In this document: in pieces, positions 1-9,681 of the stretch
Position numbering within the stretch: position 1 is the stretch's first letter
Layout: each line of letters starts with the position of its first letter
NCBI GenBank assembly: GCA_037074705.1
Contig: CM073593.1
Location: 60,739,501-60,803,500, forward strand
Reading direction: 5' to 3'
Source of the DNA: Zhengitettix transpicula
Lineage: Eukaryota > Arthropoda > Insecta > Orthoptera > Tetrigidae
DNA length: 64,000 bases
The notes under the pieces: model-generated
Database searches by the model: none
What the model saw: the letters and a program-made list of their open reading frames with translations, nothing else
Told to the model about the DNA's origin: nothing
Translations under genes and position numbers: made by a program

Positions 1-180
1 CAGCGGCAGCAGGGGGCTGTTTTAGACGGAAGGACGCCTGGCAATCTCTCCCGCACGGAGAGCGACGGCGTCCTCTGGAGACGGTCTGCGTCGTTGCACT
101 TCTGCGCACGGAAGGAACTGGGAAATATTGGGTTTACGCCAGGCTGGCGACGTGTTCCAGTCACTAGCTCTGCAACAGAA
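1..180. other. GC-rich left edge, possibly the end of an exon or promoter
   Basis: The first 180 bases are clearly more GC- and CpG-rich than the following kilobases, which drop to strongly AT-rich within 200 bases. The short ORF that begins here has no domain I recognise and runs into the AT-rich sequence. It could be a 5' untranslated or promoter-proximal segment of a gene cut by the window edge, or a repeat fragment. No splice site, TATA box or known protein supports a firm call. Confidence 0.25.
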
Positions 181-2196
181 ACAACTACTTTACAACTCTC
201 ACAATTCACAGGAATCACATTTCAGCCTGTCGACACCAATTTAATTCCGACAGGAATTTTCAGTCAGCCTTTAACCACAATTAATGAGCAAAATCATTTT
301 ATTTATATACACTCATACTAAACAGTCTAATACTAATTACTGGAACGTTCAAATGAATGTATTTGATTGAGGTTTTATGACACGAAATTGCAGCATCCAA
401 GACAGTATATAATATTTTATTTCAAATTTCAATACGAAATACAATAAATGTATTTCGTATGTTATTGAGATTTTAATTAGGTCAGATGAATAAATAGCTC
501 TATGAATTTATCCTCAGTAAAACTTTTTAATTCGGCTTGAGATCACTATCATTTCATTAAATTAATTATAATATAATTAATAATATTAACCTATAGATTA
601 TTATACAATTATTTGTATGATATAGACACAATATTTAAACAGAACTCAATTTTTTATAATATATTAATTTCAATTAATAGAAAAACACATCTGAAAATTA
701 GTAATAAATTTATGTTTTAAAAGAACTAAAACACTATAATAAAACAAAAACGGCGTTTCATTCCTAAGTTTATGGGATCTCTTCAGGTATAAACTTCAAT
801 AAAAGATACATTTTTAATCTAAAAATTAAAGTAAACAACATTAATTAACATGATAATTACGTAAAAAATTGTATAAAATTACAATTAATTACATGAAATT
901 TGGATGAAAGGGACGTACTAATGTGCAATTGGCACACAAGTTACGGCCGTATTGAATGTTATATTTACACGTCTCTTACGAGTATTGTTGAATTTAAAAT
1001 ATCAATGCAAATAATTTTTAATAATTCCATTAATAAATTAAAATACCAAAGAATGATAAATTCTAGAAAATTACTGTTATCCTTTTTATTAATGGCCGAA
1101 TAATTAGTTATTTGTAGCTAATTCGCTGATTTTTTCCCCATTCATTTAAAAAGTCAGATAAATATAATGGTTATATAAATTTATATTTGGATTGAAAGTC
1201 TTCTAATATTGTTATTCAAAATAATAATGTTGATCGTAATCTTGTTCTCGTTTATCATAAATTGCATTTGAAGTTTTAAAAAAATTAGGGTAAAGAGATA
1301 ATGGTATTTGTTTAAAAATTATACTTTACGTTAACATCAAATTTGAACTCGTTTTGCGACGAATATTTATTTTTCAGATTTGTAGATACCAGTACATTAT
1401 AAAAGAAAATAATTTTGAACGCTTAGCGACTATTTATTGCATATAATTTCGTTTCTAACATATATTGTACAAAAAGGTATATTAAATTAGTTTGGACTTC
1501 TTGTTTAATTTTTTTTTACATAAAATGGGTACTTCAAGTTTAAATTTTAAAGAACATTGCTATTATAAATTTTTATTTTGAGTAATTATTTAATATTAAG
1601 ATTAAGTTCTTGCATTAGAATAGAAAATTTTTTATTTAAAATTTGTAGCTGTTTCATCCTCATATAGAATATGCCACGAATATCTCGAAGAAGCTATTGC
1701 GTCAATGTAAATCTGAAAACAGAATATTAATTGCGCTGATTTCTCATAATTTAAAATCTTGCATGTGTGAGTTACATCTAATTTTTTTAAACAAGGGAGT
1801 TATCATATTTATTATAATATATTATATAAAGGTAAGGTGGTCCATTTTACGTTGAATTGCTCTATAAAAGGCCTTCTCCCACTATTTACTTTATTAACAT
1901 TGTTACAGGAAAATAACGTATATTTATGACATAATTTTCAAGCAGAGGGAAGTTTTATATTTGCGCTGAATGTAGATGTGAGAAAGTATTGCATAGAAAT
2001 GAACGTAAGAAGCGCAAGGGGAAGTCTAAAACTACAGGACTTGTTCGTAAAATACAGCCTTTTTTTTACCAAAAGCAGAAAGACTCGGCGCCGAAGCGGG
2101 TTTCACTTTAGCGTTCAGCTTCTGAATTATTTACCAATATTCCGACTTTGGCATCATTTTCAGGTATGGATTATTCAAATTTACGCCTGAGCCCTG
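181..2196. other. AT-rich intergenic or intronic stretch, nothing recognised
   Basis: About 2 kb of AT-rich sequence with short ORFs full of low-complexity residues. I see no domain, RNA gene, long inverted repeat or tandem array. 1970-2120 is somewhat GC-richer but its ORF has no recognisable motif. Confidence 0.6.
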
Positions 2197-2272
2197 GTAA
2201 AGTAGCCGAGCGGTCGCATTGCACTTATTCCGAAGTTGTTTGGACAGACCGAATTCCAGATAGCTCTGATAT
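2197..2272 (+). repeat. Degenerate tRNA-like block, possible old SINE head
   Basis: GTAGCCGAGCGGTC at 2202-2215 matches a polymerase III box A of the leucine/serine tRNA type. A weak box B-like GACCGAATTCC follows at about 2247-2257. A cloverleaf does not close, so this is not a functional tRNA. It is either a SINE or tRNA pseudogene remnant or a chance box A. Confidence 0.3.
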
Positions 2273-4530
2273 ATTGTCGAATTTTTTTCCCGCGATTGAA
2301 TCTCTGTAATTTAAAGTGCAAAACGCTGCTGTGTTTCTTTTGGAATTTTAAAATGGAATCCATTACTTATTTTATTTTAAAATTCATAAAAGCTACTGTA
2401 TAATATATACAAAGGGGTTGTTCAGAGATACTAAAATATCCACGAATAATGGTTAATTTGGAAATGATATCCTATAACATTTACTGGATCAAATAAAATT
2501 TATTTAAGACATAATAATAAAATAATTATTAATGTTAAATACACGAAATCTGGGTTTTTAATTATTGGTGAATTTGGACTTGTTGAAAATTAAGTGTTGA
2601 TTACATAAATAATATTAAAAATATATTTAACATATTTATAATAGTAAATTAATTTCTTTCTAAATAATCCATGTAGTATGAGTGTTGTTATTCTTTAAAA
2701 TCGTTGTAAACCAAAAATCAAAATCTTAAATTACGAAAGGAAAAATCTATGCCAAAAAATGAGCTTACATAAGAAGAAATCGGGAAATTTAAACAGTCTT
2801 GATTCAATATGTGACTCTAAGATAATATGAAGATATTGTCATTTAAGAAACAAGGTAAATTATGTACTTTACCAGGGGACACAGACATAATTTAGTAAAT
2901 TAAAATTTTTCTTGACAGATTCGAAATGTGGATTATAAAATTCAGAACTTCTGTTATGTACTAGACACTTAATTACTGTAGTATGAGCCTAACATGGAAC
3001 TTATAAATAAAAGCACTGATAATGTGTATAATATAAGTTTTTCGTATATAACCGTTTTTGGGCGAGTTTATTTACACAGTTACTGACCTGCAGTCCTCAA
3101 TCTTGTGCTTTATAATATTAATAAACAATAGCAGGTGTTCTGTCCTCTTTTAATGCAATTTACTTTGACTTCTTATATTTTTAAATGTTTAATATACTTT
3201 TATTTAATTTGTTTTGTAATACAAATTTTGTGTGTTCGTAATATTATATATAGATAATAATATTTTCTACTACATCTTTAAATTGATGATTGTTATTAAA
3301 ATTGAAATATATTTTTATATTAAATAATAGGTTTTATAAATTTTATTCCATAATTAAAAAACTATTATGCACTTTATAACCTGTAAAAATGACGAGCTCA
3401 CCGGTGTTTTTCAGTTTAATGCTACATTTTTTTGTATTCTCTTCCTCTTGAATTTCACAAACAGCCTCTTTAAATATATTTTTATTGAAATATTTTCTTT
3501 CTCTGTATTCGTATAAAGTAAAATGTTTTCCTCGAACCAATCTCTGTTTCGACGAAATCATCCAGATGAGCTGACTTCACAAGAAAAAAAAGCAGGCGTT
3601 GAGGACTGTGCAGCAAAGGAACAGGCTCTTCTGTTTTGGCGCTATCGATCAGGACTCTATTCCCTAAATCCCCTGCATTTCATGCTGCCGATGATATATC
3701 TTATCTTAGCTACGACACTGGCAGCATCCTGAATATCTGGGTCTTCGGAGAAGTCCCTTAATGACATTGTTCGCTATCTCTTGCCACGCAATCTTGCCCA
3801 AGGAAAACTCATTCCTTTTGAAGCGGTTGTTGCTTCATGACTTTTGTTTTACATTAAAAGTAATTTGAATGTGTCTTATTAGTCGTATATATATGATTTT
3901 TATTTCAATATCACAAAGTTAAAGAATACTGCTGTAGATAATTCTTTTGGTCATTTAATTGCCAGAAGCATTAATGAGTGTGGCACGTAAAGAGAAGAAT
4001 TATACCTGAAAAGATAAGAAAAAAAATATTTGTAAGGTCCAGTAAAGTGAAAGCATAAGAAAGTATGATGAACAAAAGAGACTGTGGTTGATACAAGTAG
4101 AAGGAAATATTCGATTTGGAGAGAAGTTATAGAAATATCGTGCGATTTGTACTTACTAACTTTGTAACACTGTCTTTAAATCAGTTTAATTTTTCATCTA
4201 ATTTCTGTTTTTCAACCAATTTTCTTAGTTAAATTTGATCTATTACTTGAACGTAATCCTATCCAAATTAATACATTTTCCATTGAAAATATTCTTCTTC
4301 GTATAGGTTCTAAAATAACTTCAATTTAATTCAAACATATTTCCATTCAATTTGAAATATAATTTTCATTTCAATATTTTTATACGAAACGATTAAGTTA
4401 TTGTATTTTATTTACGTTACTATCCTAACAAATTGTTGATTTAATCTCAAGTAAGGAAAATATAATACGACTGTTTTGAAATTTAATAATTATATAAAAT
4501 TTTCAAATTAAATACAAAATTATTAAATAA
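2273..4530. other. AT-rich stretch, nothing recognised
   Basis: No coding region, RNA gene or repeat family can be supported. A 69-codon ORF at 3523-3732 lies in a slightly GC-richer patch (3560-3800) but shows no domain, and its hydrophobic end alone is not evidence for a gene. Confidence 0.55.
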
Positions 4531-4815
4531 CTGTAACACATTTCTGGAATCTTAAGTTCGTCAGGTGATTAAAAACATGGAGTATAATTGGTTTGCTATA
4601 AAAAACAGAGCCACGAAAAACATCCCTCTATGTTTGGTAGAAGTCATTATCCTATACTCCTTGCTAGGGTTTTATTTTTATGACTTCCCCACAAGAACCG
4701 TACTTGAAGATTTCCCTAAAAGCCTTGACCTTGGATTTTTAATCACCTAACGAAAGGAACAAGGATTCCTAAAACGTTGTGTGGTAATTAAATATTCACT
4801 TAAATTTGTCTGTCA
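4531..4815. repeat. Inverted pair of family C motifs, MITE-like
   Basis: Two copies of one motif face each other. The minus-strand copy covers about 4531-4573 and the plus-strand copy about 4735-4815. Each has a TTTTTAATCACCT block (an RNA-strand motif), then a CTGACGA-like core, a GGATTCC-like segment and a GAAA/AAAACG segment, then a TGTGGTA-like segment. The inner boundary is the sharpest: AGGTGATTAAAAA faces TTTTTAATCACCT. The roughly 160 bases between the copies are unrecognised. This could be a 285-bp MITE, or two oppositely oriented ends of a larger family. The same motif recurs at 25.7-27.1 kb and partly at 49.7 kb. No clear target-site duplication is visible. Confidence 0.55.
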
Positions 4816-6233
4816 TTGGGCTACTCTATTTAATTATTTCACCTGAAGTAATACTTCCTTTTCTAATTAGTTTGTTATTAATAGTCTCAAGTTCATAATT
4901 TATTGTAGTTTATGATTCATTCAGGCGATAATAATTTTTATAAATGATGTGAATATGTTTTTATTTAGTCAAAGTGAAAAAATAATTGTTGGTTTACAAA
5001 TTATTTATTTTACCGCTTACATTATGTTTATATATTTATTACTTATAAATAAAAAATCTTAATGTAAAAAGTTTGTCGTCTTCAAATGTAAGCAGTTCCA
5101 ACTGTATATAAATTTGTGTTTAACGTATAGACGACAAATTTGAGAATAAATAAGCACACCCAGATTGACGTATTGTATTCAAAGAGTATGCCACTGTTGA
5201 ATGGAACTATAGAGGTGTAATTTATTAGAATAGTATTTTTTAAATCTTTTATGTACTTTAATCGTAGTTAATTCAAGTCAAATTTATAGAAAACTTATAA
5301 TCATCATCGTTTTCAATTTTTACTTAATAAAATAATATTATTTTATAAAATTTTTCGTCTATATACCCAAAACTTTTCAATGGATAAGAATAATCTATAT
5401 ATTAAATATTTAACATTTCATGGAATTTTTTCTTTGTCGTTATGAACATTGTTACTGAGTTTAAGTAAAAGAAAGTTGTTCAGCGAGCAGGCGCGTAGAA
5501 GACACATCGGAAAAATACCTGCAAATTGAATTTGGTATTCAATGGCGTATAGAGGATTGTGACGAATATAAAGTACAGGAAATAGAGTATATTGCAACGG
5601 CGATATTTCTCGTGGCTTTACTGAATAGGTGGCGTCTGTTTGCGCAGGACGAGGACGAGGATGTGGATGCGGCGCTCATATGAGTTTTCTTAGCGCACCA
5701 TGCATCATTCGGACCAGCATTGCAGGAGATATAGTATCTTCAATATCATCTTGGGGTAGAATTCTCCTCAGTTCCGACCCGTAAGTGCTTTTAAATGGCC
5801 CAGATGAATGAAATATGAGTGCCGGTGAAATGTTTCCGGTGCCTGAGGAAGGATTCGCGGCCAGTTATTTTAACCAAACCCGCGAATGGAAATGAGGACA
5901 TTTCTTGCAAAGCCCAGCGACTCCATATTGAAACTAAGGGATTAAATGACATGCATACACTGTATCGTTTGCGTTACATTTCATTAATAATTATCAATGT
6001 GTCATCACCTCTATTAGAATTTTTATCTGTTTACAGTTATTTACGAATTACTGATGTTCATAAACGCATCCATTTGAGTGAGATGTTCTTGTCTTTTCAG
6101 CATTCTTCGATAAATTTTTCATTTCTAAACTTTATTTGTTGTGCAGTCCCAACATATATCAGAAATATAATTAATAAATAATGACCGGGAACTTCATTCC
6201 TCAGCTTTAATGCCATATATAACTATGGGCACA
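4816..6233. other. No supported gene; GC-richer patch at 5470-5930
   Basis: Mostly AT-rich. A patch around 5470-5930 has higher GC and a 120-codon ORF at 5819-6181. The first 40 residues of that ORF are of ordinary protein composition (four cysteines, basic) and the rest is low-complexity hydrophobic. CCGTAAGTG near 5780 fits a splice donor but has no partner exon that I can identify. It may be a repeat fragment or an unrecognised exon. No function is proposed. Confidence 0.35.
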
Positions 6234-6400
6234 TTTTTTAGAGTAACAGGCAACATGAGGGTAATCCACGTGGTGTCAACTCCCCTCTTATAGCAAAATA
6301 ATTTGAATTGGGGGATGCGGGTAGAGAATGGTAGCCAAGGGTTAACTAAGGTCTTCGGGCTATGGTTTAAGGATCCTAACTGGCATTCCCCTAAAAGTGA
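6234..6400 (+). repeat. Family A fragment, T-tract end only
   Basis: It starts with the T-tract and AGGGTAACAGGC-type end common to family A. It then runs through the ATGAGGGTAATCCACG, AACTCCCCT, GGGTTAACTA and GGATCCTA landmarks and stops after the CCTAAAAGT landmark. It represents only the outer third of a full arm. The bases are noticeably diverged from the 8.7-kb and 20.4-kb copies. Confidence 0.75.
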
Positions 6401-6437
6401 TTAAATTTTTCCAAATTTTTTCCACGCGTTCCTTTTA

Positions 6438-6575
6438 AATCGGAAACAAACCATATGGGGAGTCAGACACGATTACAATCTCGAGGAGCGGAGATTTACT
6501 GGGGTGGAAAAAAGAATCTGAAACTGCCGATATTTCCGTCGAATAAATATTTTTCGGCGTAAATAGGATTGTTTT
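6438..6575. repeat. Diverged dispersed repeat shared with 33.88-33.99 kb
   Basis: CGGAAACAAA, then CTGAAAC-GCC-ATATTT, then TCGAATAAATATTTTTCG occur in the same order here and at 33879-33985. A GAGCAATTTTGA-AAATTTTGT block also occurs in both neighbourhoods, at 6799-6822 here and 33855-33878 there, though in a different relative order. This implies an old dispersed family of unknown class. Confidence 0.55.
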
Positions 6576-6839
6576 TTGCGAATAATTTGAACCTCTTTCG
6601 GCATGGCATTGGAGCACCCTTAGATCGAGGGGTGTAAAAATAACGCGAAAACAAGCGAGATTGGAGACGAATCCGGAGTTATGTATGTTGGATATCGCCG
6701 AGTTTTATTATGACAACTATGTGGTCAAGTTTTCTTCATACCTTAGGAGTGGAGGTGGTAGAGGAAAAAAAAATTTCTGCGTACAGTATTATACCTGTGG
6801 AGCAATTTTGACGAAATTTTGTGATGTAATTTTGTATGG

Positions 6840-7215
6840 CTAAAGGTACCTGGTGTTTTTTTTTAAAAACTTTTAGGTTATCAAGGGAAGTTTTGCGTTT
6901 CTTTATGTACCAGGATTTCTCTTCGCTCTCTTAAGGTATTTTGAGTACTTCCGCCCCTCTTAAGGAACCGGGAGTATTTATTTTAATCTGGACGGAAACG
7001 GGAGTATTTCTGACATTGCTAAGGAACATGAAGAAATTTTGAATCGCTTAGGGTACCGGGGGTTTGATTAACTCGCATAAAGTAGTGCGTCTATTTTTTT
7101 CTGTATTAGGGTACCGTGTATATTTTTAAATTTTTTAAGATACCAAGAATATTTTTGACTCTGTTAACTCCTCTTTTTTATAAGTTACTAACAATATTTC
7201 TGTAATGTCACGGGA
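6840..7215 (+). repeat. Decayed 29-bp tandem repeat, about 12-13 units
   Basis: Units begin near 6840, 6871, 6901, 6931, 6960, 6990, 7019, 7047, 7076, 7106, 7135, 7164 and 7185. Most steps are 28-31 bases. The shared core is TTAAGGTACC, then GGGAGTATTT, then a pyrimidine-rich TGACTCTG-like tail. Units differ strongly from each other, so the array is old. No coding potential is evident. It is a degenerate minisatellite or the internal repeat of an old element. Confidence 0.7.
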
Positions 7216-7323
7216 GTGATTAGCATTCCATCTGCTTGGGTTCTTGTCTAATAGATGAATGGTAAATTACTTCTTTAGCTTATATAAATAAATACCCGGA
7301 CAACGCTGAGCACACAGAATAGT

Positions 7324-7356
7324 GTATATATATATATATAAAGAGAAAGAGAGAAA
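7324..7356. repeat. (TA)n microsatellite followed by a GA-rich run
   Basis: A perfect TA run at about 7325-7340 is followed directly by AAGAGAAAGAGAGAA. It lies just outside the left end of the piggyBac-like element. Confidence 0.85.
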
Positions 7357-7398
7357 TTAGGATCGTAATTTTAACAGAATAAAGAAATGCTAATATAA

Positions 7399-8296
7399 TT
7401 AACACTAGAACGCCCGCGAGTGGTCATTTTTGACCCAGTTCTTCTACGTGATATTTAAGACACAAACTCCACAAACAATGAGTTAGTTTTCTTCTCGGGT
7501 TCAATATTAAAAATTTATTTTAAAACCCATACATTCTTTTATTAAATGGAAATGCTTGTTAATTGGTTTTTAGGAGGAATAATTCCTTACAAAGTTATGT
7601 TCGCATATGATTCTGAACAAATTGTTTGCATTTTTTTAGCGATTTGAAGAACAGATTGTGAAACGACGAATACGTTATATAAATAACGCCACACACACAA
7701 CAAATACAATCTCCATAAATTTAAAATACTGTACTGTAGACAATTTCACTGCTGCTTGATGAGTCTGCTGTCTGTTACAAATAACTCATCTGTATTTGAA
7801 ATTTCTCATCCGGCAGTATAATTAGACGAGATATTCTGTAACTCAGCATTTATATCTGTAGCTTACCATCTACACTTCCGAGACGTTCCTTCGTCTGTTT
7901 CCTTTTTATGCCAGGAAAATCTTAACGGAAAAAGGAAAAATACAAAACTTTCGTTATTTTCCTAATTAAATTAAACTTATACCGGTACTGTTACACTAGT
8001 ATTAGATAATTACACAAAAAGGTTTTGCCGAGAAACGTATAGTCAATATTGAAGGAATAAGACGATTCGAATAAAACAGGAACAACGGGTCATATGTACC
8101 CCCCACGGGACTTCTAGGTATATTTGATATCTCCCATTTTTAAGAGATATGTTCATAAAATTACAACTTATTGTTTATAAGACTGATTGATTAAAAGCAA
8201 GAAAGTTTGAATAACATATCTCGAACAAAAAAAAGTTATAAACGAAATTATATATCTCGGAGTCTAAACGACCCCACACGGGCGCTACAGTGTTAG
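7399..8296. mobile_element. Non-autonomous piggyBac-like element, decayed
   Basis: The left end at 7399 begins with TTAA followed by CACTAGAACGCCCGCGAG and a GTCATTTTTGACC palindrome, a typical piggyBac-like terminal layout. The right end, read on the minus strand from 8296, is CTAACACTGTAGCGCCCG followed by TGTGGGGTC. The target copy there is TTAG rather than TTAA. A second right-side, TIR-like segment lies at 8086-8122 (minus strand CCTAGAAGTCCCGTGGGG), consistent with a subterminal repeat or an inner end. The roughly 900-bp span has no transposase ORF or DDD-type motif. It is therefore a MITE-like deletion derivative that would have needed transposase in trans. The family assignment rests on the ends only. 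Confidence 0.65.
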
Positions 8297-8663
8297 AAAA
8301 CATAAATATTTACAAATTAATTGCTACAAGATTCTCGTAGTTTGAATTAATTTAATAAACTACCTTGAATAATGTTTTATGAGATTAATACTTACAATTT
8401 TTTACGGTAACCACAGAAACTAGTGAAAATGGTTGTAGATAAGCGCATTCCCTCTAACAATTTACGTAATTATAGACTCCTATATTTCACAGTACGTATA
8501 ATTTTCCGGTAGTTCTATTTTTTTCGAATCCAGTAATGCATTACTCTCTCCAGAAATTAACTTAACGTACTTTTCCTGCTTCTCTCCAAGTTATATCAAT
8601 TTTTATTAACTTCATTTGTATTATCTTAAGTAATTTTTCCTATATCATGTTTACTGTTTACCA
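8297..8663. other. AT-rich spacer, nothing recognised
   Basis: Sequence between the piggyBac-like element and the family A palindrome. I see no coding potential or repeat. Confidence 0.6.
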
Positions 8664-9681
8664 TTTTTTTAGGGCTACAGGCTACATGAGGGTAATCCAC
8701 TTTGGGCAACTCCCCTTTAATAGCATAGGAAGGGATTTGAAAAGTGGGATGCAGAAGGGTAGAGGAAGGTAGCCAACGGTTAACTAGGGCCCCCGGGCTA
8801 TATTTTAAGGATCCTACCCGGCATTCGCCTAAAGGAATGCAGGGAAAACCTTAGAAAAACCTGCCTTTTACCGCATGCCCAAGGTCTGCGACCCCGGAAC
8901 ATACACCTCTCAAAACAGGCCGAGGTGCCTCGGATGGTGGGAACCTTAGTTCAAAAACGGAGAGGAAAAGGCATCCCCAAAGGTAGCCCCTTCGTATCTC
9001 TCCTAAAAGGTTTTGCCAGCGAGAGAACATCCCTCGCAGGTTACCTGCGAGAGAAACCTCTCGCAGGCTTTCAATCAATGTTTATAGTTTAATTTCATAG
9101 ATATTGCCACACGATTTTACAGCCAAGCCTGCGAGAGGATTCTCTCGCAGGTAACCTGCGAGGGATGTTCTCTCGCAGACAGAACCTTGTAGGAGAGAAA
9201 GGAAGGGGCTACATTTGGGGATGTCTTTTCCTCTCTCCGTTATTGAACTAAGGTTCCCACAAGCCGAGGCTCCTCGGCCTGTTTTGAGAGGTGTATGTTC
9301 CGGGGTCACAGACCTTGGGCATACGGTAAGAGTTGTCCGCTACTCCCATTGGAATAGTCGGTCAGCTGCCTCCTAAACTGGTCGAGGCACGGAGAAGGGA
9401 ATGCTGCGACCCCACAGAAAACTCCTCTCCCGCTATCGGAAGGGCGTGGGACAAGTACCCAATGCCCGACCTACCCGATGCAGGTTTTCCTAGGGTTTTC
9501 CCTGCATTTCTTTAGGCGAATGCCGGGTAGGATCCTTAAAATATAGCCCGGGGGCCCTAGTTAACCCTTGGCTACCTTCCTCTACCCTTCCGCATCCCCC
9601 CTTTCAAATCCCTTCCTATGCTATTAAAGGGGAGTTGCCAAAAGTGGATTACCCTCATGTAGCCTGTTGCCCTAAAAAAAA
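8664..9681. repeat. Family A palindrome: two inverted arms about 1 kb across
   Basis: The left arm (8664 to about 9070) and right arm (about 9125 to 9681) are inverted copies. They run from TTTTTTTAGGGC at the left to GCCCTAAAAAAAA at the right, with a roughly 50-bp AT-rich centre. The left arm lacks about 155 bp that the right arm keeps (about 9328-9482). Both arms carry variants not seen in other copies, for example CTATATTTTAAGG instead of CTATAGTTTAAGG and a CCACTTT segment instead of CCACGTGG/CCACGTTG. They therefore come from one event or have been homogenised. Inner parts contain repeated CTCGCAGG/CCTGCGAG blocks that form smaller hairpins. Both arms contain 60-75-codon ORFs that recur in other copies. 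I treat these as a by-product of GC-rich, stop-poor sequence. Confidence 0.85.

Noticed and set aside
5819..6181. 120-codon ORF with a Cys-containing start
   Set aside because: No zinc-finger spacing or known motif, and the second half is low-complexity. It is kept only as a patch note.
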